Shown one piece after another: positions 36,540 to 44,147 of a stretch of 48,709 bases of DNA (positions within the stretch are counted from its first letter, which is position 1; every line of letters begins with the position of its first letter). The stretch covers positions 1-48,709 of the forward strand of contig CALXEW010000013.1 of assembly GCA_944387435.1 (NCBI GenBank), in the 5' to 3' direction. The notes beneath the pieces are model-generated. The model saw only the letters and a list, made by a program, of their open reading frames with translations. It was not told the DNA's origin and did no database searches. This DNA is from an uncultured Clostridia bacterium (GTDB lineage Bacteria > Bacillota > Clostridia > TANB77 > CAG-508). Both the position numbers and the translations under genes were made by a program.

Positions 36540-38042
36540 TTATTGCCATGTAAATACCGGATAACCATTATTCACATTAGATGTATCTTTCTTCCAAACA
36601 ATACAATTACTAGATAAATTATTTCCAATAGGTTGATTACTCATATAAAATAAGTTAGATATATTAGCTGTTTCTGTTGCCACTCCAATTAAGTCTCCAA
36701 TACGACAATTTGAAGTCTGATAAATATTATTTATTTTACCCGTATTGTAACCACCTGTCATTTCACCTCTACATTCGCCAATAACTCCTCCAACCCAAGC
36801 ATCCTTATTTTCAGAAGAAATATTTATATTACCTATATTGTATGCATTTATAATTTCACCACTCATTGACCAGGATACCACTCCACCTATACGACTAAAT
36901 TCATTAACTGTACCATTTATTTCACAATTAATACTACCACTATTAAAACAATTTTCTATCGCTCCTGATTTTTGATTACAAACTATCCCTCCTGCTTCTG
37001 CACACAACCCAGAATTTGCTTTTACATTTATTTCTCCTAAATTATAGCAATTTCTTATTTCAGCTGTTTTTACATCATTATTAACTGCTATACCAGCAGA
37101 GAGGCATCCACGCTCTGTACTTCCATTTGTTAATATTCCATTTATAGTTGCTACGTTATAAGTATTTTCTATTATTCCCCAATTATCACATACAATTCCT
37201 GCACAATATACATCATGATTACTATTTACTGTTTCTGTTATCTTACCTGTAATATAACAATTAACTATTTCACCAAGACAATATTGGCCTATTCCTGATA
37301 TTCCTGTCCCTCCTGCTACTGTATTATCTTCTATATTGTTGACTAAATTATAATCAACTTCTACAAGTCCAAAATTTTCTATTTTTCCATATAATCCAAA
37401 CCCAAAAAATCCATAATAATTACGTTCAGACTCAGATACTTCTTTATTCATGTAACAATTTCTAATTTGCTTTCCGTTACCATCAAAAACTCCACAAAAA
37501 CTATTACTTGTATCTGTTGCAACTTCTGTTTTTGGAATAGTTGTTCCTATTGGTTTAAATCCTTCTCCTGTAGTTAATGCTTCTTTTAGTTTTCCTGTAT
37601 ATCCATAATAGTTTTCTCTATTTGAATCCACATATGATTTGTCTGACTTAAAATCTAAACTCTGGTTTAATTTTACATATTCTCCTTCATAAGTATTCCC
37701 ATTTGTAACACTGTCTGCAAATGAAACTAAATCTTCTATACTATTTATTGTATATGGGTCTTCTTCTGTTCCCGTCCCTTCAAGTGTTCCCGGGTTACTA
37801 TCATTAACTTGTGGTACATCTCCAGTTATATTATTTATATAATCTTCATAATCACCTAAGATATTCTCTTCTTCTGCTTGTGCATTTTCTGTTTCATTCT
37901 TCGCTTTTTGTGCTTGATTAAGTATTCCATTATCTCCCGTTAGCATTGCAATTGATACTCCTGCTAAAATTAGTAAAACAATTATGGTTATTACTAAAGC
38001 AATAAGTGTAATTCCTTTCATTTGTTTTAACATTTTTTCCAT
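36540..38042 (-). CDS. Pilin-like GLUG-repeat surface protein
   Basis: Protein of 500 residues. I start it at the ATG at 38042, with GGGGGAA 8 nt upstream. MEKMLKQMK precedes the prepilin-type site G-ITLIALVITII and the shared helix and GDNGILNQAQKAK. After a spacer and NSIEDLVSFADSVTNGNTYEGEYVKL come repeated GLUG-like units (GIVCDNWGIIENTYNVATING, GGVISWSMSGEIINAYNIGNI-type), each a beta-hairpin of a predicted solenoid. The end SNVNNGYPVFTWQ matches its paralogues. GLUG solenoids occur in adhesins and wall-associated proteins. It lies behind its own leader ORF and terminator. Confidence 0.82.
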   Translation of the reverse strand: MEKMLKQMKGITLIALVITIIVLLILAGVSIAMLTGDNGILNQAQKAKNETENAQAEEENILGDYEDYINNITGDVPQVNDSNPGTLEGTGTEEDPYTINSIEDLVSFADSVTNGNTYEGEYVKLNQSLDFKSDKSYVDSNRENYYGYTGKLKEALTTGEGFKPIGTTIPKTEVATDTSNSFCGVFDGNGKQIRNCYMNKEVSESERNYYGFFGFGLYGKIENFGLVEVDYNLVNNIEDNTVAGGTGISGIGQYCLGEIVNCYITGKITETVNSNHDVYCAGIVCDNWGIIENTYNVATINGILTNGSTERGCLSAGIAVNNDVKTAEIRNCYNLGEINVKANSGLCAEAGGIVCNQKSGAIENCFNSGSINCEINGTVNEFSRIGGVVSWSMSGEIINAYNIGNINISSENKDAWVGGVIGECRGEMTGGYNTGKINNIYQTSNCRIGDLIGVATETANISNLFYMSNQPIGNNLSSNCIVWKKDTSNVNNGYPVFTWQ

Positions 38043-38098
38043 CTTCTTAATTCCCCCTTGTTTTATTTTTTTATATTTATTTAAAAATTTAATAACTA

Positions 38099-38142
38099 AT
38101 AAAAAAGACAACAATAAAACCTAATTAAAGGTTTTTGTCATC
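38099..38142 (-). terminator. Attenuator-type terminator before the 36540 pilin gene
   Basis: On the minus strand GATGACAAAAACC pairs with GGTTTTATTGTTGTC, using G-U pairs and a small bulge, then TTTTTTATT. It overlaps the stop of the leader ORF. The 3' arm resembles that of the terminators before the other two pilin genes. Confidence 0.68.
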
Positions 38143-38206
38143 TTATTTGTTTTATATTTATAATTTTAAATTTATTTATTTTTTGTGTGTTATCTAATTT
38201 ATCCAT
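38138..38206 (-). CDS. Putative leader peptide of the 36540 pilin gene
   Basis: A 22-codon ORF, MDKLDNTQKINKFKII then NIKQIR, with AGGAG 6 nt before its ATG. Its TGA lies inside the 5' arm of the terminator, so a terminating ribosome would block the hairpin. It lacks the His-Thr run of the other two leaders (only AACACACAA remains). Confidence 0.45.
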   Translation of the reverse strand: MDKLDNTQKINKFKIINIKQIR

Positions 38207-38265
38207 TTTAACTCCTCTTTTGTATTTTCTTCATTATTTGTTTGAATTATTCTAATTGGAATTAT

Positions 38266-38294
38266 ATTATACGTGACGTTTAATGTTAATACAA
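38266..38294 (-). promoter_or_regulatory. Promoter of the 36540 pilin leader
   Basis: TTGTAT, a 17-nt spacer and TATAAT on the minus strand, 60 nt before the leader ATG. Confidence 0.5.
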
Positions 38295-38347
38295 ATATTT
38301 TAGATTTTATGACATAATTGTTTTAATTATAGATACAAGGTGATTTT

Positions 38348-38554
38348 ATGATTAAAGAAAAAAGAAAATTAAGAGGTTTTACACAAGAAGAGATGTCTAA
38401 ACTTTTAGGAATAAGTTTAAGACAATATGTAAGAATAGATAATGAAGAAGACTTACCAAGACGTGATGTATTAAAAAGTTTAATTAAAGAATTAGGCTTA
38501 ACTAACAAAGAAATAGGAGAATATATAAGAAAAATGACAGAAAACATCGCTTAG
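38348..38554 (+). CDS. Small XRE-type helix-turn-helix protein
   Basis: A 68-residue single-domain DNA-binding protein: MIKEKRKLRGFTQEEMSKLLGISLRQYVRIDNEE has the helix-turn-helix of Cro/CI-type regulators, with FTQEEMSKLLGIS as the first helix and turn. The second half is a charged helix pair without a sensor domain. A GG-rich site (CAAGGTG) lies upstream. It is divergent from the pilin leader promoter about 55 nt away, so it may regulate that pilin gene. It is terminated by its own hairpin. Confidence 0.75.
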   Translation: MIKEKRKLRGFTQEEMSKLLGISLRQYVRIDNEEDLPRRDVLKSLIKELGLTNKEIGEYIRKMTENIA

Positions 38555-38570
38555 TTTTTTGTCATTTTTT
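38531..38570 (+). terminator. Terminator of the HTH gene
   Basis: AAAATGACA pairs with TGTCATTTT around the last codons of the gene, followed by TT and AT-rich sequence. Confidence 0.65.
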
Positions 38571-38621
38571 AATTCTAATTTTTTATTTTAGTTTTTTCTT
38601 CAAGTTTTGCTTTTAATCATA

Positions 38622-39266
38622 TTATTTAGTAGAAATATGTATATTTTCAATATCAGCTTTCATTTCTCTTGAAATAATGTTTTGTATTTGTGCAATTTCA
38701 TCTTCTTTTAACTCTTTCGCCTCTATAATCACACTAATACTTTCATCATTAACAAAAATAACACTATTTTCAAATCCCTTTGTTTTAAGCAGATTTTCAC
38801 ATATCATAATACTATTTTTAGTATTGTTTATTTTTGTTATCTCTTCTGTAGCTGATTGCTTTTGTGTTTCCAGTGCATTTGAACTATTTAGAACATTTTC
38901 ATAAGTCTCAAGCATTTGTGAATACATTGTATCTCTTTCTAATTTAGATTTGTCAAAATAATCATCAGTACTTGCACTTGTTTCTTGCGTAGCTATATTA
39001 TTTGTAGTCTCATTTGTTATTGTATTAGTTGTATTACTTTCAATAGTATTTGTTTGATTAGTTGTATTTTCTACTATCTCTTCGCTACTAACAAGCCTTG
39101 CATCTCCAACATTTGCAAATTCATTTGTTTCATCTACCTCACTACTGCTTGCTTGGACAACTTCGTCTGCGGTTCTAGTAGTATAATTTAGATACCCCGC
39201 AACCATTAACATGACGGCTATAGCATAAATGATAATTTGATTTTTCTTTAACAATTTCATAAACAT
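38622..39266 (-). CDS. spoIIIAH: Stage III sporulation protein AH
   Basis: Last gene of the spoIIIA operon, 214 residues. SpoIIIAH sits in the mother-cell membrane and binds SpoIIQ across the intermembrane space to form the feeding-tube channel. One N-terminal helix (about 9-26) is followed by a Ser/Thr/Asn-rich linker (about 65-105). The C-terminal YscJ/FliF-like ring-building domain contains YFDKSKLERDTMYSQMLETYENVL, TKGFENSVIFVNDESISVIIEA and EIAQIQNIISREM. The linker is longer and of lower complexity than in Bacillus. Confidence 0.92.
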   Translation of the reverse strand: MFMKLLKKNQIIIYAIAVMLMVAGYLNYTTRTADEVVQASSSEVDETNEFANVGDARLVSSEEIVENTTNQTNTIESNTTNTITNETTNNIATQETSASTDDYFDKSKLERDTMYSQMLETYENVLNSSNALETQKQSATEEITKINNTKNSIMICENLLKTKGFENSVIFVNDESISVIIEAKELKEDEIAQIQNIISREMKADIENIHISTK

Positions 39267-39287
39267 TCTTCCTTTCTTTTTAAAATG

Positions 39288-39322
39288 TATCCCAAATTGA
39301 AAATGTCCATTTGGAAACGTCC
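39288..39322. repeat. CCCAAAT hairpin repeat, copy 1
   Basis: TCCCAAATTG and CCATTTGGAAACGTCC form an imperfect hairpin between spoIIIAG and spoIIIAH. A related sequence (TGTCCCAAATG..TTTGGGAACGTGCCC) lies at 46024-46065. Confidence 0.5.
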
Positions 39323-40030
39323 TTAATTTGACATTTCAAACACTTGTATTTTATGTGTTGCAAGACCTGTTACTGCTTCTACAGCTTGAACTATATTGTT
39401 CTTAACTCCTGCATTATTTGCTCCTTGTGCTGTTATTATTGCTCCTTCTATTTTGGGATTAACTACTTTAGCTGTTATTGGTGTTTTAGTCCCATCATCT
39501 TCTTGAAAAATAACCTCTTTTTGTGTATCTGTTTCTTCTATCCTTCTAGTCCCTCCTGTATCGTCGGCCTCCTCTGTTGTACTTGTTGTAGAATTTTCAT
39601 TATACATAGCAACCACTTCACTAGACTCTGAATAATTTATACAAACTTCTACATTACCCACTCCTTGTATTTTCGATAATATATTTTTCAATTTATTTTC
39701 TAGACTTTCTGTGTTTGCTTCAGTACCATTAGCTGATTGTATCATTCCTGATGCACTTTCTTTAGTTGTACTTGCTAATTGCTTTGTTGTATCATTTGTT
39801 GTTTTGTCATTATTTGTTTCCTTTTTCCCATTCCATATAAAATTTATTATTACTATAGTTATAATAAGTAACACTACGAAAAATACTAAATTTTCTATTT
39901 TTCTTTTATCATTTCCTGTTCCATCTCCATTTATTATTTCTCTTATCCCAGTCGCTTCTTCTTTATTTTCATTAATATTGTCGTTTTCTTCTTTCTTTGA
40001 AAACATTTTCTTTAATTTATCTCCAAGCAT
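39323..40030 (-). CDS. spoIIIAG: Stage III sporulation protein AG
   Basis: Protein of 235 residues that forms a large ring in the mother-cell-forespore channel. A cytoplasmic Lys/Glu-rich N-terminus is followed by one helix (about 49-66), a Ser/Thr/Asn linker and a ring-building domain: LENKLKNILSKIQGVGNVEVCINYSESSEVVAMYN, then VVNPKIEGAIITAQGANNAGVKNNIVQAVEAVTGLATHKIQVF. It overlaps spoIIIAF by 19 nt. Confidence 0.94.
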   Translation of the reverse strand: MLGDKLKKMFSKKEENDNINENKEEATGIREIINGDGTGNDKRKIENLVFFVVLLIITIVIINFIWNGKKETNNDKTTNDTTKQLASTTKESASGMIQSANGTEANTESLENKLKNILSKIQGVGNVEVCINYSESSEVVAMYNENSTTSTTEEADDTGGTRRIEETDTQKEVIFQEDDGTKTPITAKVVNPKIEGAIITAQGANNAGVKNNIVQAVEAVTGLATHKIQVFEMSN

Positions 40031-40713
40031 CCTTCACTCACCCCATATTCTTCTATTAAAAATTTTTTAATATTTTGAATATCACTTCTAGTTACTTTGT
40101 TACTTGCTTTATCTTCTGTATTATCGTCACTTTGACTCTCTTCTCCATTTTGATTTATATCTACATCTACACCTTTTATCCTTTGTACTCCTGTTACTAT
40201 TTTATTTTCTATAGATTCTCCTTGTTCTCCTCCGCTTTCGTTTTCTTTATTACTCTCTTTCTTTCCTTCTATTTTAAGTTTTATTTTAGTGATACCTGTT
40301 TCATTTTTATCATTGTTTTCACTTGTTGGAACTTCTGCTTGTACTTTACAAGAAGATATTTCATAACCTTGATTTTCTATTTTGTTTTTTATGTCTTTTT
40401 CTAACTCTTCTTGATATAGTACTTTTATTCTCTGATCCATACTTGTTTGATTTAATATATCAGAGTTTATATTTGTATATGAACTTGTACTGCTATTCTC
40501 TTCTGTATAATAATCTTCTATATTAATAGAAGCCAAACTTAAATTATCTTTATTTTGTATAAACGGTGATATTATATTAAATATTATAAATACTCCTAAT
40601 ACCATTCTTATATATTTCTTTGTTCTGTTATTTGGTAATACCATCTCTAATATTGATACTAATACAATGGCTACTCCTAAACTTTTAGCCCATGAACTTA
40701 TTACTTCTATCAT
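40012..40713 (-). CDS. spoIIIAF: Stage III sporulation protein AF
   Basis: Protein of 233 residues. Two N-terminal helices (about 9-23 and 35-52) carry the family motif VLPNNRTKKYIRMVLGVFIIFNIISP. A soluble ring-building-like domain follows (MDQRIKVLYQEELEKDIKNKIENQGYEI) and ends with IKKFLIEEYGVSEGCLEI. It carries an acidic, Ser/Glu-rich insert (about 145-200). It lies 10 nt from spoIIIAE and is part of the spoIIIA channel complex. Confidence 0.93.
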   Translation of the reverse strand: MIEVISSWAKSLGVAIVLVSILEMVLPNNRTKKYIRMVLGVFIIFNIISPFIQNKDNLSLASINIEDYYTEENSSTSSYTNINSDILNQTSMDQRIKVLYQEELEKDIKNKIENQGYEISSCKVQAEVPTSENNDKNETGITKIKLKIEGKKESNKENESGGEQGESIENKIVTGVQRIKGVDVDINQNGEESQSDDNTEDKASNKVTRSDIQNIKKFLIEEYGVSEGCLEIN

Positions 40714-40723
40714 TTGTAATCTC

Positions 40724-41884
40724 CTACCTATACATCATCGCACTATTTGACATTTTTAATACCAAAGCGGTTCCTATAATAAGCATTACAGAAATAGCAC
40801 TTAAAATGCCTAAAAATATTTTAAATATGTCACCTATTTGGTCTAAAAGACTTGTTATTTTTTTATCAGCAATCACTTCTGTTACTGCTCCTAATAATTT
40901 ATAACAAATAGTAAGTATTCCTAATTTTATTATTGGCATGATACAAATTCCAATTATTATAATTACCCCTACTATCCCAACTGCATTTTTTAGTATTACT
41001 CCAGACCCTAATACTGTATCTACTGCATCTCCTAATATTTTTCCTACTACTGGTACTGCTGAACTCACCACTGCTTTTGTTGCTTTTGCTGTTATTCCAT
41101 CAACTGATGCTAACATTGTTCCTTCTAAAGAAACAACTCCTACAAATATTGTTAATACAATTCCTAAAAACCATACTATTCCTGATTTTAAAAAGCTTGC
41201 TAATTTATCTACTTGTACCTTATCTGATATCTTTGATATTATTATTAGGCTAGTAAATACTAAAACAAGAGGTATTATTAAAGTTTCAATCATATTACCG
41301 ATAAAATTTATTATAAATAAAATAATTGGCTCTAATACTCCACTTGTTGTAATACTTCCTGTATACATCATAAGTGCCATAAGTAGTGGTACTAAAGCAT
41401 TCATAAAGCCAACTAAATTATTTGCCGTGTCTTGAACTAGTTTTACTATGTCTGAGAAATTTGTCATAATTATTGTTACTATTAAAATATATTGGACATA
41501 ATATATTATCTTACCTATTGATTCATTTTCTAAGCTTTCACTAACTGACTTTAATACACTATGTATTATAATTATTACTAAAATACTAACTAAACTTTTT
41601 ATTGTAGTTCCTACTTCAGAACCAAATAAATTCCAAATTCTATTTATTATACTACTATTATCTACTTCTCCACTTATTGCATTATTTAACAAATCTCCTA
41701 TATCGATTCCTTCAAAAAATTCCCCACTATATTTTTGGCTTTCATCTATAAAGTCTTCTATTTTAAATTCTTCTTGCTGATTTTTTATTGTTTCATCATT
41801 ACTTGTTTCTGCATAGGAAATATTTTTAGCTATTGCTAATAGTAACATTAAAAATATTATTACTATTTTTATAAACTTCTTCAT
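40724..41884 (-). CDS. spoIIIAE: Stage III sporulation protein AE
   Basis: Polytopic membrane protein of 386 residues with an N-terminal signal sequence (ending ISYAETS) and about eight helices from residue 95 on. It contains GFMNALVPLLMALMMYTGSITTSGVLEP and the C-terminal region VSSAVPVVGKILGDAVDTVLGSGVILKNAVG, both typical of SpoIIIAE. It is thought to be a core membrane component of the forespore channel. Confidence 0.95.
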   Translation of the reverse strand: MKKFIKIVIIFLMLLLAIAKNISYAETSNDETIKNQQEEFKIEDFIDESQKYSGEFFEGIDIGDLLNNAISGEVDNSSIINRIWNLFGSEVGTTIKSLVSILVIIIIHSVLKSVSESLENESIGKIIYYVQYILIVTIIMTNFSDIVKLVQDTANNLVGFMNALVPLLMALMMYTGSITTSGVLEPIILFIINFIGNMIETLIIPLVLVFTSLIIISKISDKVQVDKLASFLKSGIVWFLGIVLTIFVGVVSLEGTMLASVDGITAKATKAVVSSAVPVVGKILGDAVDTVLGSGVILKNAVGIVGVIIIIGICIMPIIKLGILTICYKLLGAVTEVIADKKITSLLDQIGDIFKIFLGILSAISVMLIIGTALVLKMSNSAMMYR

Positions 41885-41902
41885 TCGTACTTCCTTTTTC
41901 TT

Positions 41903-42289
41903 CTATGGCAATACCGAAAGTATTATTTCTAATAAACTTGATATTATTGGTATTGACATAGATATAATAATAATTTTAGTTCCAATTTCTATTTTGCTTG
42001 CAATTGCTGCTTCTCCCGAATCTTTACATATGCTTACTGCAAACTCAGATAAAAAAGCTATTCCTGTTATCTTTATAAGCAAAATTAAAAAAGTACTATT
42101 AATAGAAACCTTATCTGCAAAAGATTGTAATAAATTTACAATTCCTGAAAGCTCGTCTGCAACAAGTAGTAAAATTAAGACTCCTGTAAGTAAGCTTATA
42201 TACATTGCAAATTCAGGTTTATATTGTTTTAATAAAATAATAATAACTAATGCAATTAAACCAATTCCAATAATTTTTATAACTTCCAT
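41903..42289 (-). CDS. spoIIIAD: Stage III sporulation protein AD
   Basis: Membrane protein of 128 residues with four hydrophobic segments. It contains LLKQYKPEFAMYISLLTGVLILL and FLSEFAVSICKDSGEAAIASKIEIGTKIIIISMSIPIISSLLEII, a strongly conserved SpoIIIAD region. It lies 11 nt after spoIIIAC. Confidence 0.95.
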   Translation of the reverse strand: MEVIKIIGIGLIALVIIILLKQYKPEFAMYISLLTGVLILLLVADELSGIVNLLQSFADKVSINSTFLILLIKITGIAFLSEFAVSICKDSGEAAIASKIEIGTKIIIISMSIPIISSLLEIILSVLP

Positions 42290-42300
42290 ATTTCTTTCCT

Positions 42301-42495
42301 TTAAAGATTAAATATAGTTCTTACTGTATCAAATAAACCACTAACTTCTTTTATCACCATAGTTAGAACAATTACTAAACCAGCTAAAGTCGTCATCATT
42401 GCTTGGTCTTCTCTTCCTGCTCTTACTAATACCTGATGCAAAACTGCAACTAAAATCCCTATTGCTGCTATTCTAAATAATAAATTTATATCCAT
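42301..42495 (-). CDS. spoIIIAC: Stage III sporulation protein AC
   Basis: Membrane protein of 64 residues with two helices; VAVLHQVLVRAGREDQAMMTTLAGLVIVL is the SpoIIIAC hallmark. Length and position in the operon are standard. Confidence 0.95.
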   Translation of the reverse strand: MDINLLFRIAAIGILVAVLHQVLVRAGREDQAMMTTLAGLVIVLTMVIKEVSGLFDTVRTIFNL

Positions 42496-42525
42496 TTGTA
42501 ATCCCCCTACATTTAAGCTATTGTA

Positions 42526-43035
42526 TTAACATAATATTATTACTATAACCAGTCCTGCAATTGTTCCTAATCTTGTATAAAGCTTTTCATTTTTTCTTTT
42601 TTCCTCTCCTGCTTCTTTTATTTGGTCTTCTAAAAATTCTTCTGTAATTTCTATTTGACTTATTTGCCCCTCTACATCAGTTTGTCCAAGTAACTTAGAT
42701 AATGTTTTTATTATTTTCTTGTCGTCCTTCTTTAAATTACATTCTGTTTTTTCTACTGCTAATTCCCATGCTTCGCTTGCCGAATTTTCCTTCATTTCTT
42801 CTTTTGCTAAAATAAAAATATTTCCTACATTTTTATTTACATTTTCAGAAATTTCTTCAAAAACTTCTGGTATCGGCTCATATGTAAATTTTATTTTTGT
42901 TTTTAAAATGTTTAAAGCATTTTTTATATCTTCTAATTCATCTAATCTATATACATATTTTTTTGATAAAAACTTTCCAATCAAAGTTGATAAAACTAAT
43001 ATTAAAAATAATATAAAATATTTTATTAACTGCAT
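42526..43035 (-). CDS. spoIIIAB: Stage III sporulation protein AB
   Basis: Protein of 169 residues with a helix at each end (about 1-20 and 150-168) around a soluble helical domain. Family motifs are RLDELEDIKNALNILKTKIKFTYEPIPEVFEEI and LLGQTDVEGQISQIEITEEFLEDQI, the latter recalling type II secretion GspF-like domains. It is unusually far (136 nt) from spoIIIAA, which is normally adjacent. Confidence 0.93.
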   Translation of the reverse strand: MQLIKYFILFLILVLSTLIGKFLSKKYVYRLDELEDIKNALNILKTKIKFTYEPIPEVFEEISENVNKNVGNIFILAKEEMKENSASEAWELAVEKTECNLKKDDKKIIKTLSKLLGQTDVEGQISQIEITEEFLEDQIKEAGEEKRKNEKLYTRLGTIAGLVIVIILC

Positions 43036-43171
43036 AACTTAAAACTTGTCCCTTCTCTAATTTCAAATTTTCTTTTAGATTTTTTTATTCTTTTTACTTT
43101 CTTTACTATTTTTAATATTATATGAACTAAAAAATTTTTTAGAACTAAAATTATAAAATATATTAATATTA

Positions 43172-44044
43172 TTATTCAAGAAAAATTATTCTTTCTATTT
43201 GCTTATTTTCTATTAACTGATTTATGTCTTTATTTAACTTTATTTCTTCTAAACTACTTCCATGCATTGTAAAAATTCCTTTTACACCTGATATAGTAGC
43301 TTCTTTTATTGCTTCTACATCTTCTTTAGAACCTATTTCATCGCAAGCAATTACTTCAGGTGCCATAGAACGTATTAACATTTTCATACCTTTTGCTTTA
43401 GACACATTTTCTATTACATCTGTTCTTAAGCCTATATCATTTTGTGGCACTCCATGATACATTGAAGCTAACTCCCCTCTTTCATCTACAACACCGCAAG
43501 TTTTTCCTCTAAAACCTAAATCAGGCACGCCATTGCTTATATTCCTTATAACATCTCTTAGCATTGTTGTTTTTCCTTTTCCTGGTGGTGATACTATTAA
43601 AGTATTATTTACAGAATTATTTTTAACATCTATAATCTTGTCCAATATTTTCAAACTACAACCCAATACCTCTCTTGCTATTCTAAAATTCAGACTTGTT
43701 ATATATTTAACATTAATAATTTTTCCATCTTCCACAACCGCTGTTCCAGAAACACCAACTCTATGCCCACCTTTTACAGTAATAAAACCTTCACATATTT
43801 GATTTTTATATGCATAAATAGAATTATTACAAAGTCTTTCTAAAGTAGATAAAATTTCATTTTGATTAACATTATATTCAATTACAATCTCACACTTTCT
43901 TAATTTTAACATTATAGGTCTTTCACATCTGATTCTTATTTCTTGTAACTCGTCCAAAATTCTCTCATTTTTACTTATTGTATTTCTTATTAAATTACCT
44001 ACATTACTTGGAAAATAATTTAACAATTCACTAATATCTTTCAT
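43172..44044 (-). CDS. spoIIIAA: Stage III sporulation protein AA, secretion ATPase
   Basis: ATPase of 290 residues related to type II/IV secretion motors, energising the SpoIIIA-SpoIIQ channel. I start it at the ATG at 44044, with GGAGG 6 nt upstream; the longer reading through 44092 would run into a repeat hairpin. Walker A is SPPGKGKTTML (GKGKTT at 155-160), followed by GKTCGVVDERGELASMYHGVPQNDIGLRTDV and the Walker B-like MAPEVIACDEIG. It is the first gene of the operon. Confidence 0.94.
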   Translation of the reverse strand: MKDISELLNYFPSNVGNLIRNTISKNERILDELQEIRIRCERPIMLKLRKCEIVIEYNVNQNEILSTLERLCNNSIYAYKNQICEGFITVKGGHRVGVSGTAVVEDGKIINVKYITSLNFRIAREVLGCSLKILDKIIDVKNNSVNNTLIVSPPGKGKTTMLRDVIRNISNGVPDLGFRGKTCGVVDERGELASMYHGVPQNDIGLRTDVIENVSKAKGMKMLIRSMAPEVIACDEIGSKEDVEAIKEATISGVKGIFTMHGSSLEEIKLNKDINQLIENKQIERIIFLE

Positions 44045-44059
44045 TTTTTCCTCCAAAAT

Positions 44060-44090
44060 GAGACAAAAAGGGACGGGCCTTTTTTGTCTC
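44060..44090. repeat. GGGACGGGC hairpin upstream of spoIIIAA
   Basis: GAGACAAAAAG and CTTTTTTGTCTC pair around GGACGGGC, 16 nt upstream of the spoIIIAA start codon. It is a member of the dispersed GGGACGGG family and probably acts as a second terminator after the pilin gene. Confidence 0.65.
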
Positions 44091-44117
44091 AAAAAAAGAC
44101 ATATAATATTATATGCC
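44091..44117 (-). terminator. Terminator of the 44148 pilin gene
   Basis: On the minus strand the palindrome GGCATATAATATTATATGTC is followed by TTTTTTT, 31 nt past the stop. Confidence 0.8.
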
Positions 44118-44147
44118 TTTCTTTTCTCTTTAGAACTATTATTTTTA

